64,000 nucleotides of DNA. Source: Mycolicibacter senuensis (GTDB taxonomy: Bacteria > Actinomycetota > Actinomycetes > Mycobacteriales > Mycobacteriaceae). Location of the stretch: positions 62,001 through 126,000 of the forward strand of contig NZ_QMEX01000001.1 in the NCBI RefSeq assembly GCF_003284925.1. The letters are read 5' to 3'. The translations under genes were made by a program, and so were the position numbers. This document shows positions 19,504-27,108 of this stretch, piece after piece. Below the pieces are notes generated by a model. That model saw nothing but the letters and a program-made list of their open reading frames with translations. It searched no databases and was not told where the DNA came from. Position 1 is the first letter of the stretch; the number at the start of each line of letters is the position of its first letter.

Positions 19504-20283
19504 TCAAAACGCCGTACTGTCCGGCGCGGAAACGAGCCGCGGCACCGGGACGCCGCCCCGGCCACGACCCACCGAGCGCCGCCGCACCCGGCCTGTTGCC
19601 CCACCAAGATGCGTTCCCACGCACGGCGCACTACGCGCCAGGCCACCGGGAATCACGGTCAGGTGAGGCCGTGGCGGGCCAGGAGGACACCACTGCGGCG
19701 CCGGCCTGCGATCAGGGTCAGCCCACCGATAAAGAGCGGTCCAGTCAGCCTGGAAGTACCGAGGCAGCAGCCCGCCGGTGTTCGGCGGCGGACTGGGGCG
19801 ACCGTTGTCCACCCATGCCCGGTAACGAAGCCGCCGCTGCTCATGTCGAGCAGGATCGGAATGGCCGCGACAGTAGGCAAGCCATGTCCCCTCACCAGTC
19901 ACCGGGTCGTAGTCGATGAAGTGCGCACCGACCGTCGCCTTACCGCACGGATCACCAGCACGCCGGCCAGACCCCCTCGGCACTGGGCAACGAAGTCGCT
20001 CGGCCCCCAGGGCTGGAACCTCGTAGTGAGGGATGTCCTTGGCAATGATGCTGCGACACAAGCTCACAGAGTCACGAGCCGAGCGATCAACCCCATGACG
20101 AGACAACATCTCCCCCACCGCAGCGGCCCAATCCCCGCGGTCGTGACCGTCCCGGCGCTGACCAGCCAAGAACGCCAACAGGCACAAGGAAAACAGCTTC
20201 ACGTCCGAGTCCAGATCATCCGCGCCAGCGATCTGCAGCATCTGATCACGCGCATACACCGCGCCAGCGACATCCTCGTTCAC
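19504..20283 (-). CDS. hypothetical protein, 259 aa
   Basis: The GTG at 20283 forms a 4-base GTGA overlap with the stop of the DUF1643 gene, so I prefer it to an ATG nine codons upstream. The N-terminal half is helical (ADDLDSDVKLFSLCLLAFLA, AVGEMLSRHGVDRSARDSVS). The middle has a Cys/His pattern (RCPVPRG, DPCGKATVGAHFIDYDP, YCRGHSDPARHE) that could be a zinc-binding module. The C-terminus is Pro/Arg-rich and probably disordered. Family not recognised; the context is an accessory plasmid operon. Confidence 0.55.
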   Translation of the reverse strand: MNEDVAGAVYARDQMLQIAGADDLDSDVKLFSLCLLAFLAGQRRDGHDRGDWAAAVGEMLSRHGVDRSARDSVSLCRSIIAKDIPHYEVPALGAERLRCPVPRGSGRRAGDPCGKATVGAHFIDYDPVTGEGTWLAYCRGHSDPARHEQRRLRYRAWVDNGRPSPPPNTGGLLPRYFQADWTALYRWADPDRRPAPQWCPPGPPRPHLTVIPGGLARSAPCVGTHLGGATGRVRRRSVGRGRGGVPVPRLVSAPDSTAF

Positions 20284-20879
20284 GCTGCCACCGCCATCAG
20301 TCGCGACCACCGCGGATCCTCGTCCTGGTGAAGATCACCACTGGAGGTAAACGTCAAGCACTCCAGCATGGTGTGATTCGGAACGAACAGCGGATGCCGC
20401 GGCTGCCCGCCCTGAGTCCACCCCAGAACGGCCACTGCTCCACCGTGCTTGCGAGAACTTCGCCGCAACAACTGCATGACGTGAGCAGCCCGGTCCTGCC
20501 GAGCACTGGCACCCCAGGCCAACAGCACCAGATCATGTGACCTGCTCAACTGCTCCAGGTGCGCATCGTTGTCCGGACCGACCGGATCGGCGTGCCGCCA
20601 CAACTCCTTCGGATCACGTGATCGCAGCCCATAAAGATTGCCGACATCGATACCGCCATAACCATTTTGCCGCGCGAAGCCGACCACACGACGGATCGTG
20701 GCATCGTCACCGTGCTCGTCGGCAGTCGACGGATTGAGCATCACCACACCGAGCGTGGGCAGCTCGCAATCCCACCGACGACCCAACCGGTAGCGGTACC
20801 GGCGATCCCCACTCAGAACAGCCGACAGCGTCCCGCGATGCCTATGCAGAAGGAGGGGCAGGTGCAAGGAGGCAGTCAT
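20280..20879 (-). CDS. DUF1643-family protein
   Basis: A 199-residue protein with the DUF1643 hallmarks: YRYRLGRRWDCELPTLGVVM then LNPSTADEHGDDATIRRVVG, GGIDVGNLYGLRSRDPKELW, and LVLLAWGASARQDRAAHVMQ. DUF1643 proteins are small single-domain proteins common on plasmids and phages; their biochemical function is not known to me. The start overlaps the stop of the preceding small gene (ATGA) and the end overlaps the next gene (GTGA), so it is inside a tightly packed operon. Confidence 0.85.
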   Translation of the reverse strand: MTASLHLPLLLHRHRGTLSAVLSGDRRYRYRLGRRWDCELPTLGVVMLNPSTADEHGDDATIRRVVGFARQNGYGGIDVGNLYGLRSRDPKELWRHADPVGPDNDAHLEQLSRSHDLVLLAWGASARQDRAAHVMQLLRRSSRKHGGAVAVLGWTQGGQPRHPLFVPNHTMLECLTFTSSGDLHQDEDPRWSRLMAVAA

Positions 20880-21142
20880 GGCTCACGCACCGCACACAAA
20901 TGAACCGCCGAGCTATCCCGCACTGCCCGGCCGCACCCCTCGTGACGGGCCCGTGCAGGGGCTCCGTCGTAGCGGCCGGACAGTGCGGGACAACTCCCCC
21001 CCGCGACGTAGGCGCCCCGATCAGCGCCCCCTCGACGACCAACAAACACACCGCGCCCAGCGAAGCCGCTACCCCCACGACTCATGCGCACCACGACCCG
21101 GCCCGGCAAGGCCAGCTCCACGAAAATCCCGACGCCGCTCAC
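20876..21142 (-). CDS. small hypothetical protein at IS110 border
   Basis: Eighty-eight residues from a GTG at 21142 with AGGAAGG eight bases upstream, and a stop that overlaps the DUF1643 start (ATGA). Both ends therefore look like a real operon member, but the product is Gly/Arg/Ala-rich with low complexity, and a strong 19-bp inverted repeat lies inside it. Coding status is uncertain. The frame upstream of its start also ends in a GTGA overlap (SDDLRKVDQ then stop), consistent with the 3' end of a gene cut by the nearby IS110 insertion. Confidence 0.4.
   Translation of the reverse strand: MSGVGIFVELALPGRVVVRMSRGGSGFAGRGVFVGRRGGADRGAYVAGGSCPALSGRYDGAPARARHEGCGRAVRDSSAVHLCAVREP
20916..20990. 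repeat. large imperfect inverted repeat (19-bp arms)
   Basis: Arms 20916-20934 (TCCCGCACTGCCCGGCCGC) and 20972-20990 pair with one mismatch across a 37-base centre. The centre holds a smaller palindrome around GACGGGCCCGTG flanked by CCCC/GGGG. A structure this long inside a plasmid accessory operon could be a terminator, a transfer or replication structure, or a recombination site. Confidence 0.7.
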
Positions 21143-21169
21143 TGGTCTACCTTCCTGAGGTCATCGCTT

Positions 21170-22725
21170 CTGGATGAAGCGTTGATGCACCCGAGGTGCC
21201 ACCAGGTCACTGCCCTGCTCGCTTGACGCGGTTGATGTCCAGCATGAGATCTGCAGGGCTTGGTGGTTGCCCGGGACGTGTCGACCGTCGATAGGGCTGA
21301 GCGCCAACGCCGAGACTGGCTGCGAGCGCCGATCAGTGAGCGAACCGGCAACCACGTCCCGGCGCCCGCGGCACCGGAAAAGACGGGTGCCTCCCCACTG
21401 GGTCTAGCAGCGAGGAGGCTGACATGAAGTCTGCCAGCAACACCCCGAACGACGCCACCGCGACTGACATCGCTCTGCCACCAGAGCCGCCCGGCGGTGT
21501 GACCGCCGGCCTGGACTGGGCCCGAGATGATCACGCCGTCAGCGTGGTCGATGACCGCGGCCGCGAACTGACCCGCACCACCGTGGACCACACTGCGGCC
21601 GGTCTGCGCGAACTCATCGCGTTCCTGAGCCGGCACGGGGCCGGTGAGGTCGCCATCGAACGGCCCGACGGACCTGTCGTCGACGCGCTGCTCGACGCTG
21701 GCCTGACGGTGGTCGTGATCTCCCCTAACCAGGTCAAGAACCTGCGCGGCCGCTACGGCTCGGTCGGCAACAAAGACGACCGCTTCGACGCCTACGTCCT
21801 GGCCGACACCTTGCGCACCGACCGCCCCCGATTGCGGGCCCTGGTCCCCGACACCGACGCCACCATTGCGCTGCGGCGCGCCTGCCGGGCCCGCAAAGAC
21901 CTGGTGAATCACCGTGTGGCCGTTGCCAATCAGCTCCGCGCACACCTGCGCAACGTGCTGCCCGCCGCCGTCGGTCTGTTCCAACACATCGATTCGCTGA
22001 TCAGCTTGGCGTTTCTGACCCGGTTCGACACCCAGGACAAGATCGACTGGCTGAGCGCCAAACGGCTCGGCGACTGGCTGTCCAAGCAGGGCTACTCCGG
22101 CAAGGCCGACCCCGCCGTGCTGCACCAACGCATCCTGGCCGCCCCCCACGGAGCCTGCGGCGCCCACGGCACGGCCCAGGCCCACATCACCGCCAGCTAC
22201 GTCGCACTGCTGGACACCCTGGCCGCACAAATCAAAGCGCTCTCGACCCAGATCGAGGCGCAACTGTACGCCCACGCCGACGCCCACATCTTCACCTCGC
22301 TGCCACGCGCTGGCCGTGTCCGCGCCGCACGTCTGCTCGCCGAGATCGGGGACTGCCGTGCCCGATTCCCGAACCCCGAATCGCTGACGTGTCTGGCCGG
22401 CGCCGCGCCTTCGACCCGCCAGTCCGGCAAATCTCGCGTCGTCGGATTTCGCTGGGCTTGCGACAAACAGCTCCGCGACGCCGTCACCGACTTCGTCGCC
22501 GACACCCGTTTGGTCAACCCCTGGGCCGCCGACCTCTACGACAGAGCCCGCGCCCGCGGACACGACCACCCCCACGCCGTGCGCATCCTCGCCCGCGCCT
22601 GGCTGCACGTCATCTGGCACTGCTGGCAAGACCACCTCGCCTACAACCCCGACAAACACCGAGCGCTCCAGAAAACCCTCACCCAAAAAGGGGCGGCTTG
22701 ACATAGGGCTTCTCATGCCACGTCC
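21170..22725 (+). mobile_element. IS110-family insertion sequence, second type
   Basis: Boundaries are approximate. The left non-coding end runs to 21423 and contains a 10-bp stem CCGGGACGTG/CACGTCCCGG (21271-21280 with 21353-21362) enclosing 72 bases, a plausible scaffold of a bridge RNA. The right end after the transposase stop is short. The element lies against the direction of the surrounding leftward operon and appears to interrupt it. Confidence 0.6.
21424..22701 (+). CDS. IS110-family transposase, second type
   Basis: A 425-residue recombinase. The DEDD domain has D31 in TAGLDWARDDH, E79 in VAIERPDG, and D118/D119 and D122 in NKDDRFDAYVLAD. The C-terminal Transposase_20 domain has FTSLPRAGRVRAARLLAEIG and SLTCLAGAAPSTRQSGKSR. 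It is longer than the member at 9518 and from another branch. The AGGAGG at 21413-21418 is close upstream of the ATG. The gene looks intact and may be active. Confidence 0.95.
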   Translation: MKSASNTPNDATATDIALPPEPPGGVTAGLDWARDDHAVSVVDDRGRELTRTTVDHTAAGLRELIAFLSRHGAGEVAIERPDGPVVDALLDAGLTVVVISPNQVKNLRGRYGSVGNKDDRFDAYVLADTLRTDRPRLRALVPDTDATIALRRACRARKDLVNHRVAVANQLRAHLRNVLPAAVGLFQHIDSLISLAFLTRFDTQDKIDWLSAKRLGDWLSKQGYSGKADPAVLHQRILAAPHGACGAHGTAQAHITASYVALLDTLAAQIKALSTQIEAQLYAHADAHIFTSLPRAGRVRAARLLAEIGDCRARFPNPESLTCLAGAAPSTRQSGKSRVVGFRWACDKQLRDAVTDFVADTRLVNPWAADLYDRARARGHDHPHAVRILARAWLHVIWHCWQDHLAYNPDKHRALQKTLTQKGAA

Positions 22726-22868
22726 CAGACCAGATCGGGATAGGCCGTCGCACACCGCATGCACAACACGGCACCGTCGACACTGAGATGCGCGCAGCAC
22801 GAACACCGTTGCCCGTCGGAGACCGCGGCAGCATCCAAATCGACACCGGCGCCGAACCCGCTAAACAC
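22713..22868 (-). CDS. small zinc-ribbon protein, possibly cut by IS110
   Basis: Fifty-one residues from a GTG at 22868 overlapping the upstream stop by 8 bases. The core RCSCCAHLSVDGAVLCMRC has two CxxC knuckles, followed by ATAYPDLVWDVA. Its stop falls at the border of the IS110 right end, so the native C-terminus may have been displaced to the other side of the element (near 21141). Short zinc ribbons of this kind are frequent plasmid or phage proteins. Coding is moderately supported by the motif and the overlap. Confidence 0.45.
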   Translation of the reverse strand: MFSGFGAGVDLDAAAVSDGQRCSCCAHLSVDGAVLCMRCATAYPDLVWDVA

Positions 22869-23085
22869 CGCACACCTGCCGAACGGACACACCGCAGACC
22901 AAAGCTGCAGGCACAGAACGCAACCGCCAAACAAAAGCGAACATGTCGACCCCCCCGCGACTCGCAGCCGAGCCGTGGCAAGCCCGGCGCACCGGGTCCG
23001 CAACCCCCCTGGTCACCGCCCGCGCGCCCTGATCGTAGAAGGCACCCCCGACAGACTCAGCTCGCCGAACGACACGCCCGGTCAT
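22861..23085 (-). CDS. small hypothetical protein, 74 aa
   Basis: The ATG at 23085 overlaps the stop of the winged-helix gene (ATGA). The sequence is basic with Val/Ala stretches and no recognised motif (GGAFYDQGARAVTRGV, MFAFVWRLRSVPAALV). Coding is supported only by the operon-like overlaps at both ends. Confidence 0.35.
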   Translation of the reverse strand: MTGRVVRRAESVGGAFYDQGARAVTRGVADPVRRACHGSAASRGGVDMFAFVWRLRSVPAALVCGVSVRQVCGV

Positions 23086-23582
23086 GACGCCACCCGCTTC
23101 AGCAAGACGCCGCCAGATGGCCCACCGGCGCCGGCGCCCACAGTGGCGGCCCAGTACACCCTGCGATCCCCGGCCGGGCGAGATCGCTCAACTAGCCCGT
23201 CCGCAACCAGGCGCTGCAGGTGCGGGTGGATGTCGTGGCCAGTACGGGGCCGCTCGATGACGTGCCAACTGCCGTGGCACTCCAGGACGTTCCACGGTGT
23301 GGCCTGCCCCTCGGGATGGCAAGACGCGCAGCCGGAACGAACGCTGTGGACATGCCACGGAGCCAACTGCGCCAGCGCGTTGGTGCTCAGCACCGCGCCA
23401 TCGGCGGCAAGTGCCGCCAACAGGTGCTCACGCATCTGGGTCCCGTCGACACGGGACCCGCGCACATGGCTGTCAGGCGCCCCGAGCCGGGATGCGGCCG
23501 AAGCAATCGATCGAGGTTGGGGGCACGGGATCGCCGCCGAAGACTCCCCCATCCGGCGGCGTCCCGTACCTGAGCCGTTCAC
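23082..23582 (-). CDS. winged-helix protein with Cys/His insertion
   Basis: A 166-residue protein from a GTG that overlaps the previous stop (GTGA). An Arg-rich N-terminus leads into a winged helix: MREHLLAALAADGAVLSTNA then LAQLAPW at about 50-76, and the recognition part HDIHPHLQRLVADGLVERSR then GDRRVYW at about 117-145. Between them is a Cys/His insertion (SGCASCHPEGQATPWNVLEC then HGSWHV) that may bind zinc. The overall plan is a small transcriptional regulator or DNA-binding adaptor. It belongs to the whiB-led operon. The alternative start at 23435 would leave only the folded domain. Confidence 0.6.
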   Translation of the reverse strand: MNGSGTGRRRMGESSAAIPCPQPRSIASAASRLGAPDSHVRGSRVDGTQMREHLLAALAADGAVLSTNALAQLAPWHVHSVRSGCASCHPEGQATPWNVLECHGSWHVIERPRTGHDIHPHLQRLVADGLVERSRPAGDRRVYWAATVGAGAGGPSGGVLLKRVAS

Positions 23583-23947
23583 CGGTCCCCTCCCCCGGTG
23601 AACGACGCACTCATGGCGCGCGGCAGCTGCTGCGACTCACCCAGCTCGCGCGCTGTGGCTCGGGCGAACACCGCCGAGATCTCCTTCGCAGTGCGGCCAG
23701 GGGCGTCGTTATAGGCGTAGAGGTCTCCCCCAGGCAGGACCTTCCGGGTCGCGCGGACCACGGTGGCAAAGGCCACGGCCCGTCCGCGCACCGACCAGGA
23801 GCGCTTCACACATTCGTAGATGTCGAAGTCCTCACGGTCCCAGAAGTTCGTTGCGATGATCGCGGCCCCGGCCAGGATCTGGACCAGATCGCTGTAGTGC
23901 TGTTCGCCGGCCGGCTGAACGGGCGGCTCGACGGTGGGGGCGCTCAT
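23579..23947 (-). CDS. hypothetical protein, 122 aa
   Basis: The ATG at 23947 overlaps the whiB stop (ATGA). The central segment (SDLVQILAGAAIIATNFWDR, EDFDIYECVKRSWSVRGRAV, FATVVRATRKVLPGG) is helical and conserved-looking, the tail polar. No family recognised. It is co-translated with a WhiB-like protein and a winged-helix protein, so a regulatory or replicon-maintenance role is plausible. Confidence 0.6.
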   Translation of the reverse strand: MSAPTVEPPVQPAGEQHYSDLVQILAGAAIIATNFWDREDFDIYECVKRSWSVRGRAVAFATVVRATRKVLPGGDLYAYNDAPGRTAKEISAVFARATARELGESQQLPRAMSASFTGGGDR

Positions 23948-24570
23948 CCGACTCGCCTCACAGGCAGCTGCGCCGGGGCGGCGTCGACGGTGTGGCCCGG
24001 CCGGAGCTTGCGACGTTCCCGCTCCGAGAGCCCGCCCCAGATACCGAAGCGCTCGTCGTTGTCCAGGGCGTGGTTGAGGCATTCCTGGCGAACCGGGCAT
24101 GCCCGGCAGATCCGCTTGGCTGCGCTGGTGGCACCACCCTTTTCAGGGAAGAACATCTCGGGGTCAGACTGATGGCACAGGGCTTGTTCCTGCCAGCTGT
24201 TGCGGGCCTTCTCAGCCAAGGCGGCCAAGACACGCGGCGTCGCGGTGAGCCGGTAGGTGTCGATGAGTTCAATGACGGTCTGCGGGGCGATCCGCACGTC
24301 GAGGGCGATGCCGCCGTCGAGCGTGTCGCGGACGTTGACCGAGAGTTCACGCAGAGTGTCGAAGAGATCGGTGGCCGTTCGACCGGGCAGGTGCTCGAAC
24401 TTCTCGGGCACATCACGCAGGACGATCCAGTTGCCGACCAGAAGGACGTTGGGGCGTACGGTCTGGGCCGTCGGCAGCTTGTGGACGTTGGACCTGGATG
24501 CGCTGGTGGACCTGCCTACCGTGTTGGACTGCGATGTTGCGATACGATCGGATTTGTCTGGCAAAGACAC
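23944..24570 (-). CDS. WhiB-like iron-sulfur regulator with long N-terminus
   Basis: A 208-residue protein starting at the GTG at 24570, which has AAGGAGGG six bases upstream. The Wbl domain is C-terminal: cysteines at 132, 155, 158 and 164 (QALCHQSDPEMFFPEKGG, RICRACPVRQEC) to hold a 4Fe-4S cluster, then GIWGG at 176-180 and a basic tail (RERRKLRPG). Typical Wbl proteins are about 80-140 residues; here about 125 residues of unknown function precede the domain (KLPTAQTVRPNVLLVGNW, LFDTLRELSVNVRDTLDGGI). It heads a leftward operon and probably controls redox- or stress-linked transcription with the primary sigma factor. Confidence 0.88.
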   Translation of the reverse strand: MSLPDKSDRIATSQSNTVGRSTSASRSNVHKLPTAQTVRPNVLLVGNWIVLRDVPEKFEHLPGRTATDLFDTLRELSVNVRDTLDGGIALDVRIAPQTVIELIDTYRLTATPRVLAALAEKARNSWQEQALCHQSDPEMFFPEKGGATSAAKRICRACPVRQECLNHALDNDERFGIWGGLSERERRKLRPGHTVDAAPAQLPVRRVG

Positions 24571-25009
24571 GATTCCCTCCTTAGGGAAGTCCGGTCGAGG
24601 TGGCACTCGATCGGAGAAAGCGGTTCGTACAGGCCCCCGGTGAACCCCCCTTCGCCGGGGGCCTGTCGATTTCACGGGCCCAGTCCAGGTCGCCTGCCAA
24701 CTTTCGTGGCCGGTCTGGGACTGGTGGTTTTCACCTCCCGGAAAGTTCAGGAACCCAGCGGCTTTGGGGGGCCAGGTTCACGAATACGTCCGTCTGAACG
24801 CTGACAGTAACGACTGGACGGTCCCCCGTCAACCATTTGAAGGGCATTGCGCCAAAGTAGACGCCACTGCGGTCTACGCGGCGGACGTAATCAAGCGCAC
24901 GGCACCAGACAAAGCCCAACTGATCGTCGGCGAATCGCCGACAAATACCTGCATATATGTCCTGCTAGACGCCACAACCGGACAAACCTGCCCGGGTATC
25001 CTCAAAGTT
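24571..25009. promoter_or_regulatory. divergent control region with whiB leader hairpin
   Basis: This region lies between divergent whiB and the XRE/TPR gene. A 12-bp perfect stem ACAGGCCCCCGG/CCGGGGGCCTGT (24629-24640 with 24655-24666, 14-base loop) lies about 60 bases upstream of the whiB start, where a leader attenuator would be. On the right side TATCCT (24997-25002) is 7 bases before the ATG at 25010, a spacing typical of leaderless mycobacterial transcripts. Confidence 0.55.
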
Positions 25010-26254
25010 ATGACCGCATCAGCCGACGGCAACGTCCGACTGCGCGCGGCCCGGGAAAGTATCGGCCTCGGCTCGCAGACAGCCTTCGTCAAAGCACTGA
25101 ACGCCACAGCAGAAAAACTCGGCTACCAACTCACCGTCACCACCCGAACCGTCAGCCGCTGGGAATCAACCGACCCGCCGTGGCCGCACTCCCCCCACAT
25201 CAAAGCCCTGGAAGAACTATTCGGTCGCCCCCTCACCGAGCTCGGCTTCACCCCCAGAAAGACCACCAACCCCGACAACCCGGTCAAGGCCCGCCGGCCA
25301 CTACGCCTCAATGCCTCACGCCGGATCCACCACGACCTACCGGACTCCGTCGCCGACGACTACGCCCAGCTCACTGCGTGCTACCGCCGCCTCTACGGCG
25401 TACTGCCGGTCAACCCCCTGCAACACGCAGCCAACAACCACAGCCAGCTCGGCCTCGACATACTCGACGCCGTCTCCCCCACAACGCGCACCGCCCTGGC
25501 CGACTCCGTCGCCGAGGCCTGCCTCATCTCCGGACGCATCGCCCTATTCGACCGCCACGACCCCGAAGAGGCTCACACCCACTTCATCTGGGCACTCGAA
25601 TGCGCCCAAGAGGCCACCAACGACGCCCTTGGCGCCGCCGTCCTCGGCCACATGGCCCTCGGCCCCGCCGCCTCCGACGACCCCAACCGCGCCGACGAGG
25701 CCCGAGACCACGTCCGCGCCGCCCGAGCATTCGCCAAACGAGCAGAGACACCCGTAGTCCTGGGCGCCTGGATCGATGCGGTAGACGCTGAAGTCGAAAC
25801 CAGGCTGGGAAACACCACCCGCGCACTACAACTCATCCGCCGAGCCGAGGAAACCTTCGACCCCACAGCCCCAACCCCGGACTGGCTGGACTGGTTCTCC
25901 CCCGCTCAACTCAACGGCTTCAAAGGCAACGCGCTACTGGCCGCCGGCCACAGCAACGAGGCCCGCCTCACCCTCGAACGCGTCCTGACCGAGCTGCCGG
26001 CCACCGCACACAAACAACGCGCCATCACCTACGCAGATCTCGGCGCCGCCGCCGCCGTCCTCAAAGAACCCGAGAAGGCCTGCTACATGTTGGTCTGCGC
26101 CCTTGATGAACTCGCACTGACCTGGTACGCCACAGCAATGGCACGCATCAAAGCCGTCAGAACCGAATTACGCCCCTGGGAGGGCACGCCCGCCGTGCGC
26201 AGCCTCGACGAGCGCCTTTACGACTGGACCTCGACCATTAACGCACTCACATGA
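25010..26254 (+). CDS. XRE-type HTH regulator with TPR-like repeats
   Basis: A 414-residue protein. The N-terminal HTH (VRLRAARESIGLGSQTAFVK, TRTVSRWESTDPPWP) is followed by a linker and a long helical repeat region (ADSVAEACLISGRIALFDRH, EEAHTHFIWALECAQEATND, LGAAVLGHMALGP, RVLTELPATAHKQRAITYAD). This plan matches large actinobacterial XRE/TPR regulators related to Streptomyces NsdA-like proteins, which sense peptides or partners through the repeats. I chose the ATG at 25010 because the HTH begins there and a -10 box lies just upstream. The stop overlaps the next regulator (ATGA). Confidence 0.8.
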   Translation: MTASADGNVRLRAARESIGLGSQTAFVKALNATAEKLGYQLTVTTRTVSRWESTDPPWPHSPHIKALEELFGRPLTELGFTPRKTTNPDNPVKARRPLRLNASRRIHHDLPDSVADDYAQLTACYRRLYGVLPVNPLQHAANNHSQLGLDILDAVSPTTRTALADSVAEACLISGRIALFDRHDPEEAHTHFIWALECAQEATNDALGAAVLGHMALGPAASDDPNRADEARDHVRAARAFAKRAETPVVLGAWIDAVDAEVETRLGNTTRALQLIRRAEETFDPTAPTPDWLDWFSPAQLNGFKGNALLAAGHSNEARLTLERVLTELPATAHKQRAITYADLGAAAAVLKEPEKACYMLVCALDELALTWYATAMARIKAVRTELRPWEGTPAVRSLDERLYDWTSTINALT

Positions 26255-27108
26255 GCCCCACCGGATGGGCAGGATCCGAGATCATCCGGGCCCGCCGCCT
26301 CGAACTCGACCTGACCCAGGCCAAGGTCTCCGAGGCAGCGGGACTACTGCTGCGCCAGTACCAGCGCTTCGAACGAGGCGAACGCGAACCCTCACTGAGC
26401 ACCGCGCGGGCCCTCGCTGAAGCCCTCGACCTGCCACTTTCAGAACTGGCAGGCCAAACGGACGCCATACCGACAACCACCACGGCCGCCCCCGCCAGCG
26501 CGGTCGCCGAAGCGATCCAGAACCGCCGGCGCCGCATCGGCCTCACCCAACTGACCGTCGCCACCACCGCCGGCCTCGAGATCGATCAGTACCAACGCTA
26601 CGAATCCGGCACCGAAGAACTGACCCTGGCCGCGGCCACGGCTATCGCGACCGCCCTTGACATGCCACTGCCGGAACTAGCCGGCACAGTCCCCCGCCCC
26701 GTCGACCTCAACGGCCAGTGGTGGGCCAGCTGGCAAGGCGCACAAGGCCCCGCCAACAGCATCGACACCCACACTGTCGCCATCCTGCAAGCCGGCGATC
26801 GCATCCTGCTCGACTCGGGCTGGCGCGGAGAACTACAGATGTGGAACAACGAAGTCCTCATCGGCTGGTACCGCCCACCCGTACCCGTGACCCGAACCCG
26901 TCAAGGCGTCTTCTTGTGGCTGCCAACCCACGAGAACTACCTCTTCGGCCGATGGAACGGTGTCAGCGCCAACAACACGGTCATCTCCGGTTGGTGCGCC
27001 CTGGCCCCCGGCGAAGACGAGTCCCGCCAACTCGCCGACAACCTCGTCAGCGGAAAACTCCAACCCCGCCCGACCTTGCGCCTGCCTGGCCTCAGCAACT
27101 GGGGCTGA
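26251..27108 (+). CDS. tandem-HTH (two XRE domains) regulator
   Basis: A 285-residue protein with two consecutive XRE-type HTH domains: residues about 8-68 (EIIRARRLELDLTQAKVSEA, YQRFERGEREPSLSTARALA) and about 88-150 (AIQNRRRRIGLTQLTVATTA, YQRYESGTEELTLAAATAIA). The C-terminal 130 residues form a strand-rich domain (LNGQWWASWQGAQG, VAILQAGDRILLDSGW, MWNNEVLIGWYRP, GVFLWLPTHENYLFGRWNG) like an effector-binding barrel. It is translationally coupled to the TPR regulator. Two HTHs in one chain suggest binding to paired operator sites. Confidence 0.8.
   Translation: MSPTGWAGSEIIRARRLELDLTQAKVSEAAGLLLRQYQRFERGEREPSLSTARALAEALDLPLSELAGQTDAIPTTTTAAPASAVAEAIQNRRRRIGLTQLTVATTAGLEIDQYQRYESGTEELTLAAATAIATALDMPLPELAGTVPRPVDLNGQWWASWQGAQGPANSIDTHTVAILQAGDRILLDSGWRGELQMWNNEVLIGWYRPPVPVTRTRQGVFLWLPTHENYLFGRWNGVSANNTVISGWCALAPGEDESRQLADNLVSGKLQPRPTLRLPGLSNWG

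Noticed and set aside
9166-22725. A composite transposon formed by the two IS110-family elements
   Set aside because: The two transposases belong to different branches with different lengths and ends. IS110 elements do not usually form composite transposons, and a replication block lies between them.
21139-22806. A 555-codon leftward open frame across the IS110 transposase
   Set aside because: It is Val/Gly/Asp-rich antisense of an intact transposase. Only its last few codons (SDDLRKVDQ) may be a genuine gene end outside the element.
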